Assembly: GCA_022360105.1 (NCBI GenBank)
Contig: JAKSDL010000262.1
Span: 1-28,244, forward strand
From: Pseudomonadota bacterium
GTDB taxonomy: Bacteria > SAR324 > XYD2-FULL-50-16 > JAHJRI01
Direction: 5' to 3'
Length of the DNA: 28,244 nt
Shown here: piece by piece, positions 1 through 8,354 of the stretch
How positions within the stretch are numbered: position 1 is the stretch's first letter
Layout: each line of letters opens with the position of its first letter
Notes under the pieces: generated by a model
Databases searched by the model: none
What the model was told of the DNA's origin: nothing
Seen by the model: the letters and a program-made list of their open reading frames with translations, nothing else
Program-made: the position numbers and the translations under genes

Positions 1-383
1 TGCTGCTTGTCGGCTTTGAACAGGGTGATCACAGTGGATTTCTAGCTCCCATGATTGATAAGCTGCTTAAAATAAAACTCTTCAGCGACGATTCGGGAAG
101 ATTCGCGTATTCCTTGCCTGAAGTAAACGGGGCAGTGCTCGTGGTTTCTCAATTCACCCTATTTGCCGATCTTAAGAAAGGAAAAAAACCCAGTCTTTCC
201 AAAGCACTACTGCCGGATGCTGCTAATCGGTTGTATGAAGAATTTATTTCCGAATTGAAAAGCAATGATATCATTGTAGAATCGGGAGAATTCGGGGCCT
301 ACATGCAAGTTCATATTCAAAATGATGGACCGGTCACCATCATCCTTGATTCCAAAGAGCTGTTTCCTGCTTTGTACAAATAG
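1..383 (+). CDS. dtd: D-aminoacyl-tRNA deacylase, 5' end cut by window edge
   Basis: This enzyme hydrolyses D-aminoacyl-tRNAs in the cytoplasm, keeping D-amino acids out of translation. The reading frame is open from base 3, so the gene starts before the window. The visible N-terminal residues LLVGFEQGD match the family's early strand, and about 20 residues are missing. An internal ATG at 51 is not the start. Both DTD signature motifs are visible: SQFTLFAD, which carries the catalytic Ser-Gln region, and NDGPVTI near the C-terminus, which is the Gly-cisPro loop for chiral proofreading. KGKKPS and the LYEEF helix between them are also typical. The C-terminus is intact and ends at TAG. The following 152 bases hold no other gene. 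Identification is firm. Confidence 0.93.
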   Translation, partial: LLVGFEQGDHSGFLAPMIDKLLKIKLFSDDSGRFAYSLPEVNGAVLVVSQFTLFADLKKGKKPSLSKALLPDAANRLYEEFISELKSNDIIVESGEFGAYMQVHIQNDGPVTIILDSKELFPALYK

Positions 384-396
384 TGATTCACTGCGA

Positions 397-402
397 TATA
401 AT
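397..402 (+). promoter_or_regulatory. Possible -10 box upstream of the kinase-like gene
   Basis: TATAAT lies just after the dtd stop and about 135 bases before the next gene. The best -35-like hexamer, TTGTAC at 372-377, is 19 bases upstream, which is a poor spacing. This is suggestive only. Confidence 0.22.
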
Positions 403-535
403 GATTATAAAAGCAACTACAGTGACATTCGTGATTAGTGGATCAGGTTATTTTTAAAAGGATTGCATTAAAAGCAGTCTTCAGGGATTGAAAGCTGACC
501 AAATTTAAAAAAGTATCACATAACCACCAAAGGTA

Positions 536-1654
536 TTGTTGAAATTAAATGTGTTAGAAAAAGATCTTGTCCGGTTTGAACAAGACTTGTGGAAAGATGC
601 CCGAAAACTGGAGTTGGATTCCGGTGAGAAACGCAAAATAATTCGCCGGTATTCCGATAAGCGGATTTCAGTTGGTGATGAATACAAGTTCATTACTGGT
701 ATGATAGACAAGGTGTCATTTCAGGTGCCTGAGATTATAGATCATTCGGATAATTCAATTTCATTTCTTTACATAGCCGGAACCAGGGCATTTAATCTGC
801 TTATGGATTTAAGAGCGTTATCGTACCTGGATGACAATGATAAGTATCAATCACTTGGAATCAAGTTGGTAGATTTGCTTGGTGATGATCTTCAAAATTT
901 CCAAGCTACATTCAAGGTAAATTTCGATTCAAACAACCAATCTTCAGTTTATCCGGCGCAGGAAAAACTCTACAATGTCTATGAAATCCTGACATCCGTT
1001 TTACAACTGGATGTTGACCTGATTGAAATCGAAAAAATTACCGATATCTATTCAAGCCATGCATCGGTCCCGTTTCGCGATGCTACAACCAAAAATGCTA
1101 TCTTAAATCTTCCGAATCTTTTTAAAAGAAATTTTGCATGCAACAGGGAACGGCAAAACGCTATAAACAAAATGGTGCTATCCGGAGAACTGGAAGATAA
1201 ACTGGATAAAGACATTATCTATCATATAGATTTCTCCGGATGTTGTTACCTTTGCCCGGTATTTGACGATTGGGTTGCACTCAGGGAACATGAAGCGGCT
1301 GCCTGGCTTGATTTGGATTCCGTTCCAGGTTTGGATGGGTTATCGATTCCCGAACTTTGTGCCAAATTTGTTCGTTACAGCAGGTTGGGAGGCAGAAAGC
1401 TGGCTTATCGTTTGCTCAACAACCAGGGATACCAAATCAGGTTTAGCTTTGATTCTGAAGGCTTTTATTTTCACCATCTCAGGGAATTGTGTTTTAAGTT
1501 GAGGGAGAGAGGTGTTTTAGAATCTCAAAATCTGGAAACGCTAATGCTGAGCCTGGAAAAAGCCACAAGTATCAATCCGAACAAAGATTATTTTCACGAC
1601 TGGAAATCCCACCACCGCAACCACACCTATTACAGCGATGTCTTTCCCGACTAG
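536..1654 (+). CDS. Diverged protein-kinase-fold (aminoglycoside/choline kinase-like) phosphotransferase
   Basis: This 372-residue protein has no confident family assignment. Residues 182-187 (RDATTKN, starting at R181) look like the catalytic loop of APH/choline-kinase folds, with Asp182 as base and Asn187 as metal ligand. IDF at 231-233 would be the second metal-binding Asp. Upstream, VPEIID and a hydrophobic stretch leading to AGTRAFNLL resemble the hinge of such kinases. No lysine/P-loop motif is convincing. No signal peptide or membrane segment is seen, so it is probably cytoplasmic. Start codons TTG (536 or 539) and GTG (551) compete. AAAGG at 529-533 best serves the TTGs, and an in-frame stop lies at 521. 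It converges with the MBL gene, sharing four bases. The substrate is unknown. Confidence 0.5.
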   Translation: MLKLNVLEKDLVRFEQDLWKDARKLELDSGEKRKIIRRYSDKRISVGDEYKFITGMIDKVSFQVPEIIDHSDNSISFLYIAGTRAFNLLMDLRALSYLDDNDKYQSLGIKLVDLLGDDLQNFQATFKVNFDSNNQSSVYPAQEKLYNVYEILTSVLQLDVDLIEIEKITDIYSSHASVPFRDATTKNAILNLPNLFKRNFACNRERQNAINKMVLSGELEDKLDKDIIYHIDFSGCCYLCPVFDDWVALREHEAAAWLDLDSVPGLDGLSIPELCAKFVRYSRLGGRKLAYRLLNNQGYQIRFSFDSEGFYFHHLRELCFKLRERGVLESQNLETLMLSLEKATSINPNKDYFHDWKSHHRNHTYYSDVFPD

Positions 1655-2727
1655 CTATCCATAACGTCCAAGTTGTCCGGAATGATTGGAGGCTGACTCA
1701 TTCTCTCAGGGAGTCTTATCAGCTGGCAGTTCTCGGGAAGGAACAGCTCTTTGTACAAATCTTCAGACCGATAGAGATATGTTTTTGATAAGTGCATCGG
1801 TAGAAAATAGTTTGGATTCAGGCTGTCTAAAAGGCGATTCACATCGTCGGTACACAGATGATAGGATTCTCGTGCTTTATGTTTGTTTTCTTTAAGATAG
1901 GTGCATTCGCTAACCAATAAATCGACTCCTTTCATGAGCCGGCAGACTGCATTAACATTACCCTCGGTAAAACCGATATCTGTCAGGTAGCCAATAGTCA
2001 AAGCTGCCGATTCGCTTTTTATCAATTCGTATAAGATGTTTGCTTCCAGCCGTTTGCTCGAATAGTCCGGACGCAGAACCTCGATTTCAGAATCATCTCC
2101 GGATTGATGATAGTACCATTCCTTCAGTTCATTTACCCAGGGACCGATCTGAAAACCTGCTTCAACCACCTTGTCCTTGCTTAATTCAAACCCTGGTTTT
2201 TCTGTAAACTTGAATATCAGGACCGGTATTTTATGATCGCAAATAGCTGCTTCTACAACTAAATGTGAATTTTCGAAAATGACATTGTCCTTTCTGCTTA
2301 TTTCTTTTTCAAATTCCAGTGCAAAGCCTTTTGAGCCATCCAGAAAGTATGTTTTTATTTTTGTACTGCAGATTTCGTGAAGTCTGAATTTACAAAAGTA
2401 TGGTTCTGTAAGGTTCCAGTTGTAGGCTTTTAAACTTGATTCGATTCTTTCAGCGATTCCCTTTGGTCCGAATACATCAATGGTTTTGTTGGACACCAGG
2501 ACACTTCTGGTAAAAGAATCAAAACCGATAAAGTGATCCATGTGTGCATGTGAAATAAAAAGGGTGCTGATCGATTTGATGACTCTTTTGGCCAGGTGAT
2601 TCAATTGTCCGCAGTCGACAAGAACATTGTTGTTTTTCGGTTTAAAACGAAGCAAAAGTAAGGGATCTTCCAGAAGGCCGGCACAAAAACTAGGTTTGAG
2701 GAATTTAAAAGGTAGTTTGCATTTCAT
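1651..2727 (-). CDS. RNase Z-like metallo-beta-lactamase-fold hydrolase
   Basis: This 358-residue zinc hydrolase has the MBL fold. The metal-binding signature SHAHMDH sits at 59-65 (His60, His62, Asp64, His65), after a typical LVDCG strand at 36-40. Further candidate ligands follow in RNase Z order: His165 in CDHK, Asp250 in YLTD, and His312 in PMHLSK, which corresponds to the THFS-type motif of tRNase Z. YHLCT at 289-293 resembles the RNase Z catalytic H-x-x-T region. It is longer than ordinary bacterial RNase Z (about 305 residues), so tRNA 3' processing is possible but not proven. The ATG at 2727 is preceded by an AGG at a usable distance. The gene lies 32 bases downstream of the HD-domain gene, so the two are probably co-transcribed. 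Confidence 0.8.
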   Translation of the reverse strand: MKCKLPFKFLKPSFCAGLLEDPLLLLRFKPKNNNVLVDCGQLNHLAKRVIKSISTLFISHAHMDHFIGFDSFTRSVLVSNKTIDVFGPKGIAERIESSLKAYNWNLTEPYFCKFRLHEICSTKIKTYFLDGSKGFALEFEKEISRKDNVIFENSHLVVEAAICDHKIPVLIFKFTEKPGFELSKDKVVEAGFQIGPWVNELKEWYYHQSGDDSEIEVLRPDYSSKRLEANILYELIKSESAALTIGYLTDIGFTEGNVNAVCRLMKGVDLLVSECTYLKENKHKARESYHLCTDDVNRLLDSLNPNYFLPMHLSKTYLYRSEDLYKELFLPENCQLIRLPERMSQPPIIPDNLDVMDS

Positions 2728-2759
2728 GGTTGCCTGGTATGGGAATCCCTCTTTGAATC

Positions 2760-3272
2760 CTATCTTTCAAGTGATTTTGAAAGGTAGCGGGCTTTTGCTC
2801 TTGAATTGGCCCAGTTCAGGGTTTGCGGCTCTTTGGCGTGAAGGGTACAAAGATATGCCGGATCGGGTTCTATTTTCACTCTACCTAAATCGAGCCTGTC
2901 TGCATCCCAACAGGTTTGAATGGTGAGATCCGATTCAGTCAATCCGTCAGTATGCAGCTCACAGGCAGCATAAAGCAGGTCAAATTCCGTATTTGAGATA
3001 TCAAAATAGTGATTTCTCATGGTAAAAGCCAATTCCGCACCGCGTTTTCCATGATCATCATCCCTGGCATCGTTTATCCGTTGGGAATCATGAAAAAGGG
3101 CAAATAAGCTCACCACATTTGTATTGGCCCCGTTTAATCCTGCCAGACGCAGGCCATTGTCCAGAACGCGAGCCCAATGAGATTTCCCATGGATACCATC
3201 CAGGGACAAATTAAATTGTAAAGAGATTGCTGAGATCAGGTGGGAAGTTAAGATATCCGGGACTTTGTTCAT
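2760..3272 (-). CDS. HD-domain phosphohydrolase, small
   Basis: This 170-residue protein is built on an HD metal-dependent phosphohydrolase domain. The ligands appear in order: His28 in HGKSHW, His61-Asp62 in LFHDS, His74 in DDDHG, His107 in ELHTDG, and Asp123/Asp125 in CWDADRLD. HGxxHW plus a late DADRLD is typical of stand-alone HD proteins whose substrates are mostly nucleotides or unknown. No accessory domain, signal or membrane segment is visible. The ATG start has no good Shine-Dalgarno sequence. It is the first gene of a two-gene minus-strand unit with the RNase Z-like gene, which could suggest a joint role in RNA or nucleotide turnover, though this is inference. The substrate cannot be named from sequence. 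Confidence 0.8.
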   Translation of the reverse strand: MNKVPDILTSHLISAISLQFNLSLDGIHGKSHWARVLDNGLRLAGLNGANTNVVSLFALFHDSQRINDARDDDHGKRGAELAFTMRNHYFDISNTEFDLLYAACELHTDGLTESDLTIQTCWDADRLDLGRVKIEPDPAYLCTLHAKEPQTLNWANSRAKARYLSKSLER

Positions 3273-3663
3273 ACGGAAGGATTTTTTTGATACTGATGAT
3301 TATTCAATCTGGACTTAAGATGTGTGGAAAACTCGATCTGCCTGTTTGTAACGGCAGGTAAGAAAAATGTAAAAAAAACATTCTCAATGACTCGAAAGGA
3401 TCAAAAAAAAGATTTTCTCTCCTTCACAAACAAGCAATTTTATATTATTTGCTATAAAGATAACGACTATATTTTAAAAGGGATACCTTTTTCCTTTGTT
3501 GTCTACTGAAAAAGAGGTTTAGGACAGCGTCTGAAAGTACGAACGTCAAGGTGAGCACAACACAATTCTTGTCAATTCGCTACACTGCAAGACATCTTTT
3601 ACGCTCAATTCAGGGCATTTACATTCCCAGTATTAGATTCAAACAAACGGTTCAGGAGGATCA
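3273..3663. other. 391-base divergent intergenic region
   Basis: This AT-rich spacer separates the HD-domain gene (minus) from the EF-G-like gene (plus) and must hold promoters for both. TATAAA at 3453-3458 is a possible plus-strand -10, but no -35 stands at the right distance. A small 6-bp hairpin (AAAAGG-GATA-CCTTTT, 3476-3491) is also present. A 61-codon ORF at 3324-3509 has lysine-rich, low-complexity content and no convincing ribosome binding site, so I do not call it a gene. AGGAGGA at 3654-3660 is the EF-G-like gene's ribosome binding site. Confidence 0.5.
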
Positions 3664-5724
3664 ATGCACACAAGCCATAGCGGTCAAAATATTCACAATA
3701 TTGCCATTGTCGGGAAGGACGGTGTTGGCAAAACAACACTAACGAACAACTTCGTAAAAATAAATGCCAAATTGAAGTCCTTGGATTACGAGATTCAGCC
3801 GGAAGAAGAAAGCAGAGGGTTCACAATTTACAATCGTATTTTCAATTTTTCTAAAGGCGAAGAAACCTTTAATGTGATGGATACTCCCGGACATACTGAT
3901 TTTTTGGCAAGCATCAAAAGTGCATTATTTGCCAGTACCGGTGCAGTGTTTGTCACATCTGCTCTGGGAGGACCCGAGGGCGCATTAAGAGTATGGGAAA
4001 GCTTAATTGATAGTAAAACTCCTCGAGCCATTTTTGTAAATCAGCTGGACCAGGAAAGTGCTAACTTTGATGAGGCTCTACAAGCCCTGGAAACCGGGTT
4101 CTCAGCACGACCGGTAATACTGTATGTTCCATGGTTTGATGGTGGAAACCTGGTAGGAATTATTGATGTCATCAACCAAAAACTCATCTCAGGTGAAGCC
4201 GGAAAAATAAAAGAAGAGGATCTTCCGGATGCTGCAGCGGAAACTGTGGAGTTATATCGGAGTACTACATATGAAAGATTGGCTGAACTAGATGATGAAT
4301 TGATGGAATACTATATCGAAGAAAAGCCTGCTCCGCAGGATCTATTGATCAAAGTGATGTCTGAAGGTGTTAAAACCTGTGAAATCACTCCTGTCATCTC
4401 AGGCTCTGCTGAACTGAACATCGGATTGGAAACACTGTTTGATTATATTAAGACCTATTTCCCATCCCACGGAAATAGCAAAGCTTGGGAAGGTACAACA
4501 TCAACTGATCCGGAAGCTGAAGTCGTCGAGCGAAAGCCGGAAGCCTCAGAACCATTCTCAGGATATGTCTTTAGAACCACCTTTGACCGATATGCAGGTA
4601 AACTAAGCTACATCAGGGTAATCTCCGGAGTTTTGAAAAAAGGAGTGAAATTACTGAACCCATCAAACTCTGCAAAGTTAACAGTAGGAAGAATTTCAAT
4701 TGTCAATGGTGACAAGACTGACGAAATAGAAGAGGCCTATCCAGGTGATGTGGTTGTCCTTGAAAAACAGGACGATCTGGCTACTAACCAAACGGTTTGT
4801 GACGTAAACAACCCGGTATATTTTCCGCCTCTCACCTTCTTGGAGTCTCGCTGTACTTTCAAACTGGAAATGACCGGTAGCAGTAAAGATGTTCGTACCA
4901 TGGACGCTGTGAATAAGATTATCGCACAAGATCCGTCTCTAACAATGCATGTCGATCCGGATACAAAAGAGGTCCTCTTCTCCGGTAAAGGTACGGTCCA
5001 TCTGGAAGCCGCAGCAGAACACCTAAAGAACATTTATGATGTAGAAATAAACCTGGTTCCTTATCAAATCGGATATCGCGAAACGATTGTGGGTAAGGCG
5101 ACTGTTCAAGGAAAATATAAGAAGCAATCCGGTGGAAGTGGACAATTCGGTGATGTTCATATTACAGCCGAACCGCTGCCAAGGGGAACAGGTTATGAAT
5201 TTGTTGATAAAATTGTCGGTGGTGCCATTCCTCGAAATTACATTCCAAGCGTCGACAAGGGTATTCAGGAGGCTCTGTTGACCGGAACCTTAGCAAAATA
5301 CCCGGTTGTTGACGTTAGGGTAACTTGTTTTGATGGTTCCTACCATGCTGTCGACTCTTCAGATTTTGCTTTCCAGAGAGCAGGCTGGATGGCTGTTAAC
5401 AAGGCGTTACCTGAAGCAAAGCCGGTAATTCTGGAGCCAATTATGGAAATGGAAATCGATGTACTTGAAGCGGACGTTGGAAAAGTAAGTAAAGACCTGT
5501 CTGGCCGACGTGGTAAAGTTGCCAGCTATTCTTACAAGGAACTGACAACTGTCGTTCATGCTGAAGCCCCCCTTTCAGAGCTTACAGACTACGCTCAGGC
5601 TTTGAGAGGAATGACATTGGGTCTCGGAATGTTCTCAATGAAGCTCAAGACCTATGAAATTCTAGCTCAAAACCTGGCAGAGAAAGTAATTGCCAATAGA
5701 AAATCTGCCCAGGAAGAAGAGTAA
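3664..5724 (+). CDS. EF-G-like translational GTPase (EF-G-2 type paralog)
   Basis: This 686-residue ribosome-associated GTPase has the full EF-G domain order: G domain, domain II, III, IV, V. The P-loop is GKDGVGKTT (17-25), the switch I threonine is in RGFTIYN (51-57), and G3 is DTPGH (73-77) with the catalytic His77. G4 is NQLD (126-129), where EF-G normally has NKxD. Domain IV carries YHAVDSSDFAFQRAGW, followed by LEPIMEMEI and a normal domain V. The P-loop and overall pattern resemble Thermus EF-G-2 more than housekeeping FusA, so this is probably a second, specialised EF-G. A strong AGGAGGA precedes the ATG. It converges with the CheA-like gene, leaving a 17-base gap. The name fusA2 would be reasonable but is not certain. 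Confidence 0.87.
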   Translation: MHTSHSGQNIHNIAIVGKDGVGKTTLTNNFVKINAKLKSLDYEIQPEEESRGFTIYNRIFNFSKGEETFNVMDTPGHTDFLASIKSALFASTGAVFVTSALGGPEGALRVWESLIDSKTPRAIFVNQLDQESANFDEALQALETGFSARPVILYVPWFDGGNLVGIIDVINQKLISGEAGKIKEEDLPDAAAETVELYRSTTYERLAELDDELMEYYIEEKPAPQDLLIKVMSEGVKTCEITPVISGSAELNIGLETLFDYIKTYFPSHGNSKAWEGTTSTDPEAEVVERKPEASEPFSGYVFRTTFDRYAGKLSYIRVISGVLKKGVKLLNPSNSAKLTVGRISIVNGDKTDEIEEAYPGDVVVLEKQDDLATNQTVCDVNNPVYFPPLTFLESRCTFKLEMTGSSKDVRTMDAVNKIIAQDPSLTMHVDPDTKEVLFSGKGTVHLEAAAEHLKNIYDVEINLVPYQIGYRETIVGKATVQGKYKKQSGGSGQFGDVHITAEPLPRGTGYEFVDKIVGGAIPRNYIPSVDKGIQEALLTGTLAKYPVVDVRVTCFDGSYHAVDSSDFAFQRAGWMAVNKALPEAKPVILEPIMEMEIDVLEADVGKVSKDLSGRRGKVASYSYKELTTVVHAEAPLSELTDYAQALRGMTLGLGMFSMKLKTYEILAQNLAEKVIANRKSAQEEE

Positions 5725-5741
5725 TTGGTGTCTTACTTTAG

Positions 5742-7655
5742 CTAATGTTTAGGAAAACTAAGTGTGAATTTGGTGCCCTTTGAGGGCACCGACTTCATTG
5801 AGATCGTCCCATCAACCGACATTGCCGCTCTTTGTACCACATCCAATCCCATTCCCCTGCCCGAAAGGTCCGTGACCATCTCTGAAGTACTGAACCCTGG
5901 CAAGAACAAAATGGCTAATATCCTATTTTCTTTTAACAATGTTTCAATTTTTGTTTGCAATAGTCGATTTTTTGCAGCCACTTGCACGGCTTTTTTATGG
6001 ACACGGTCTTTATTGATACCCCCTCCGTTGTCCTGAATGTGAATATGATAGTGCTTCTCATCCACTTCAGCCTTGAAGGTGATTAGCCCGACGGCCGGTT
6101 TTCCGGCGGATTTTCTTTCCTCCATACTTTCGATGCCGTGCTCTGCGCAGTTTCTAAGGAGGTGCACCAGAGGAACCTTCAAAGCATCATAAAGGGAACC
6201 TGGAATCGGTATGGATTCACCTACAATACGGAACATTATTTTTTTCAGAATGTTCCGGCTAATGCGTTCCAATTCCTCCTTCCAACCTTCCACAAGTGTC
6301 TGGGAGGGAATTTTCCGAGCCTTTTGCAAGAGTGCGAAGGCCTGGCTGTTTTTATCCAAAACTGACTCAAAGCTCTGTGTTTCCCGCTTAGACATAACCA
6401 GTTCAGCTGTCATTCGTTTTCTCGTTTCATCACCCATATTATCCAGAATGGTGTCTATATAGCCGAACTGGTTTTCCAATTTGGAGCGGATCGAATAAAA
6501 TTCTGTTTTTAGATCCTCTTTCACATCACCCGAATCAGTGATACTTGCTAACAATGTTTCTGCTTTGTGAGCTGTTTTACCCAGCTCATTAAGCTTCAGA
6601 AAGTTTCCCGCACCTTTGAGAGAATGGATGTTGCCTAACCAGATTCTGGCATCGTCTTTGTTGATTCTGCCAATATTGAAGGCAGAATCGGCATTTTTCA
6701 TGTTTTTTCTAATTTCTGCGATTAGGTTCAACAGGGTTCGAAAAGTATCCGGCTTTGTATAAATTTCACTAAGAATTCCTTTTTCTTTTTCCAGTTCCTC
6801 ACTTTTTTTTGCCAGTTCACGAACCCGTGTCACATCTTCCAGGCCAATATCCATGCCAATGACTTTCTTCTGGTAAGTACATAAGTCATAGGTGATGCGA
6901 AATATGCGAAGCCCCTTCTGCGGGTGATGGAAGACGCATTCAGAAGGCAAAAGGTTGATAATCAGTTCTGCCTGTTCGGGATTGGACATGATGGCAAGGG
7001 AAAAGTTATTTGTCCACTTGCGAATCGAATCATGGCAGCTGGCAAAAACCAGGTCTTTGAATGAAGCCCCATGCAATTTATTCATTTCACTTCCGGTGAG
7101 TCGCACAAAGCCCATGGAAAACTTCCCGGTAATCAAGCCGTTAGTATCTACCTGAACCATACCTTGCTTTAAATGGCGCATCACTTCCGTCATGCGATGA
7201 TTGGTCTGTTCAAGTCTTGATGCCAGAATGTTTACAAAATGTGGCCATAATTTATATTCGTTGACGTATCTTAGAAAATCAGTTTTGCCGATAAATAAAA
7301 ACTGGCAATTCTCTGCACAAACAACAGAAGCAGATGCCTGAATATCCTCTCTCAAAGTGGACATCTCACCAAAACATTCTCCTTTGTATCCCAGGGTGAT
7401 AAGCTCTTCTTGACCTGTCTGTTCATTAGATACAAGAATCTGAACCTCACCGTTTCTCAGAAAATAAACCCCGTCTACAGGTTGGTCTTCGTTTAACACC
7501 CGTTGTCCGGCCACATAATTTTTTGCTTTCAGGTGATTCGAGACATGTGCTAATTCTTCGTAAGACAGGTCCTTGAAAAATGAGATTTCTCTGAGTAAAG
7601 AGATACGAGCTTCAATTTCAGTGGTATTATCTGATCGGCTAATTGGGGTGTTCAT
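5742..7655 (-). CDS. CheA-like histidine kinase with N-terminal cyclic-nucleotide-binding domain
   Basis: This 637-residue cytoplasmic signalling protein has the following order. A cNMP-binding/Crp-like domain (about 22-145) contains GECFGEMST, the phosphate-binding cassette region. A PAS-like segment (about 158-275) leads into a short coiled coil (275-295). An HPt domain (about 305-400) has phospho-acceptor His344 in IHSLKGAGNF. A CheA-type HATPase (about 455-637) has an N box HLLRNCAEHGIE (498-509), DNGGGI (542-547), FLPGFST (584-590) and SGRGMGLDVV (598-607). It ends there, so the CheW-like P5 domain and the P2 domain of classical CheA are absent. The HPt histidine would phosphorylate an unseen response regulator. 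It is divergent from the flagellar operon across 240 bases. No clear ribosome binding site precedes the ATG. Confidence 0.88.
   Translation of the reverse strand: MNTPISRSDNTTEIEARISLLREISFFKDLSYEELAHVSNHLKAKNYVAGQRVLNEDQPVDGVYFLRNGEVQILVSNEQTGQEELITLGYKGECFGEMSTLREDIQASASVVCAENCQFLFIGKTDFLRYVNEYKLWPHFVNILASRLEQTNHRMTEVMRHLKQGMVQVDTNGLITGKFSMGFVRLTGSEMNKLHGASFKDLVFASCHDSIRKWTNNFSLAIMSNPEQAELIINLLPSECVFHHPQKGLRIFRITYDLCTYQKKVIGMDIGLEDVTRVRELAKKSEELEKEKGILSEIYTKPDTFRTLLNLIAEIRKNMKNADSAFNIGRINKDDARIWLGNIHSLKGAGNFLKLNELGKTAHKAETLLASITDSGDVKEDLKTEFYSIRSKLENQFGYIDTILDNMGDETRKRMTAELVMSKRETQSFESVLDKNSQAFALLQKARKIPSQTLVEGWKEELERISRNILKKIMFRIVGESIPIPGSLYDALKVPLVHLLRNCAEHGIESMEERKSAGKPAVGLITFKAEVDEKHYHIHIQDNGGGINKDRVHKKAVQVAAKNRLLQTKIETLLKENRILAILFLPGFSTSEMVTDLSGRGMGLDVVQRAAMSVDGTISMKSVPSKGTKFTLSFPKH
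5772..5790. other. GC-rich 7-bp hairpin at the convergent gene ends
   Basis: GGTGCCC (5772-5778), a 5-base loop and GGGCACC (5784-5790) form a perfect stem. It lies inside the 3' end of the CheA-like gene and 48 bases past the EF-G-like stop. No T-run follows on either strand, so an intrinsic terminator role is weak. It is the only stem noticed near this tight convergence. Confidence 0.3.
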
Positions 7656-7822
7656 TAAAACCAGGGAGGGAAGAGTTAACTATAAGAGAATGCAATTAGC
7701 TAAATTGAGTATTTCTTTTTCTTGCTTGATTCGATTTTGAGTCTGTTTGAACTGATTTTTTGGTCAAAGAATATCTGTTAACAAACATCTGATCAAGTCG
7801 AAACTTCATTCAATTTCCTGTG

Positions 7823-7853
7823 TTTCAAGACAAAGGCATATCTTTTGTATAAT
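7823..7853 (+). promoter_or_regulatory. Candidate sigma-70-type promoter for the flagellar operon
   Basis: A perfect TATAAT at 7848-7853 stands 42 bases before the fliJ ATG. The -35 is poor (TTTCAA at 7823-7828, 19 bases away). No sigma-54 -24/-12 pattern and no clear sigma-28 box was found here, although flagellar operons often use them. Confidence 0.35.
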
Positions 7854-7895
7854 CTGGTTCGATCATGATTTATAAACCGTGATAAAACAACAGCT

Positions 7896-8351
7896 ATGTT
7901 TCGATTTTCTCTGCAAGTAGCATTAGATGTGCGTGAGCGCCAGGAAAAGGTTAAAATGAAGGAATTGGCGGAAGCACTATCTGTTAGGCAAGGGATTGCC
8001 AATGAAATAGATACTATTCATGAGAATACTCGAAATGCTGATCGTAATTTGGACAATATGAAACGTTCACAATCCTTCGATCTTGAGCAAATGCGATTTC
8101 TGAGTCGATTTAAATCGCGAATGAAAGTTGTGTTGGCCCACTGTCATGAGCGACTTGAAAAGGCTGAAGTGGTTGTTGCTGAAAGGCAACAGGCGCTGAT
8201 TCAGGCTAGTAAGGCCAGGAAAACAATTGAGATTCTCAAGGAAAAAGAATTGAAACGTTTCAAGGAAAAAATTACCAGAATTGAACGAAAAAGCATGGAT
8301 GAAATTGCCGGAAATCTATTCATTCGTAGCAAAAACCTTGGACACGCGTGA
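7896..8351 (+). CDS. fliJ: FliJ-like flagellar export chaperone
   Basis: This 151-residue protein is almost entirely predicted coiled coil. It begins with FRFSLQVALDVRERQEK, the FliJ-type N-terminus of a hydrophobic heptad followed by charged residues. Length (about 145-150) and composition match FliJ, the stalk of the type III export ATPase FliI that also helps deliver substrates to the export gate. Sequence identity within this family is low, so the call rests on the N-terminal pattern, the coiled coil, and the position at the head of a motE-fliK-flgD-flgE run. In many bacteria fliI sits directly upstream, but here the upstream gene is the divergent kinase. The ATG has no good Shine-Dalgarno. 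Confidence 0.8.
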   Translation: MFRFSLQVALDVRERQEKVKMKELAEALSVRQGIANEIDTIHENTRNADRNLDNMKRSQSFDLEQMRFLSRFKSRMKVVLAHCHERLEKAEVVVAERQQALIQASKARKTIEILKEKELKRFKEKITRIERKSMDEIAGNLFIRSKNLGHA

Positions 8352-8354
8352 TTA

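Noticed and set aside
3476..3491. Small AAAAGG-GATA-CCTTTT hairpin as a terminator or small RNA end
   Set aside because: Six weak base pairs in AT-rich DNA with no upstream gene on that strand to end; expected by chance.
3324..3509. 61-codon ORF in the intergenic region before the EF-G-like gene
   Set aside because: Low-complexity, lysine-rich product, no good ribosome binding site, no family pattern, and it spans a region expected to hold divergent promoters.
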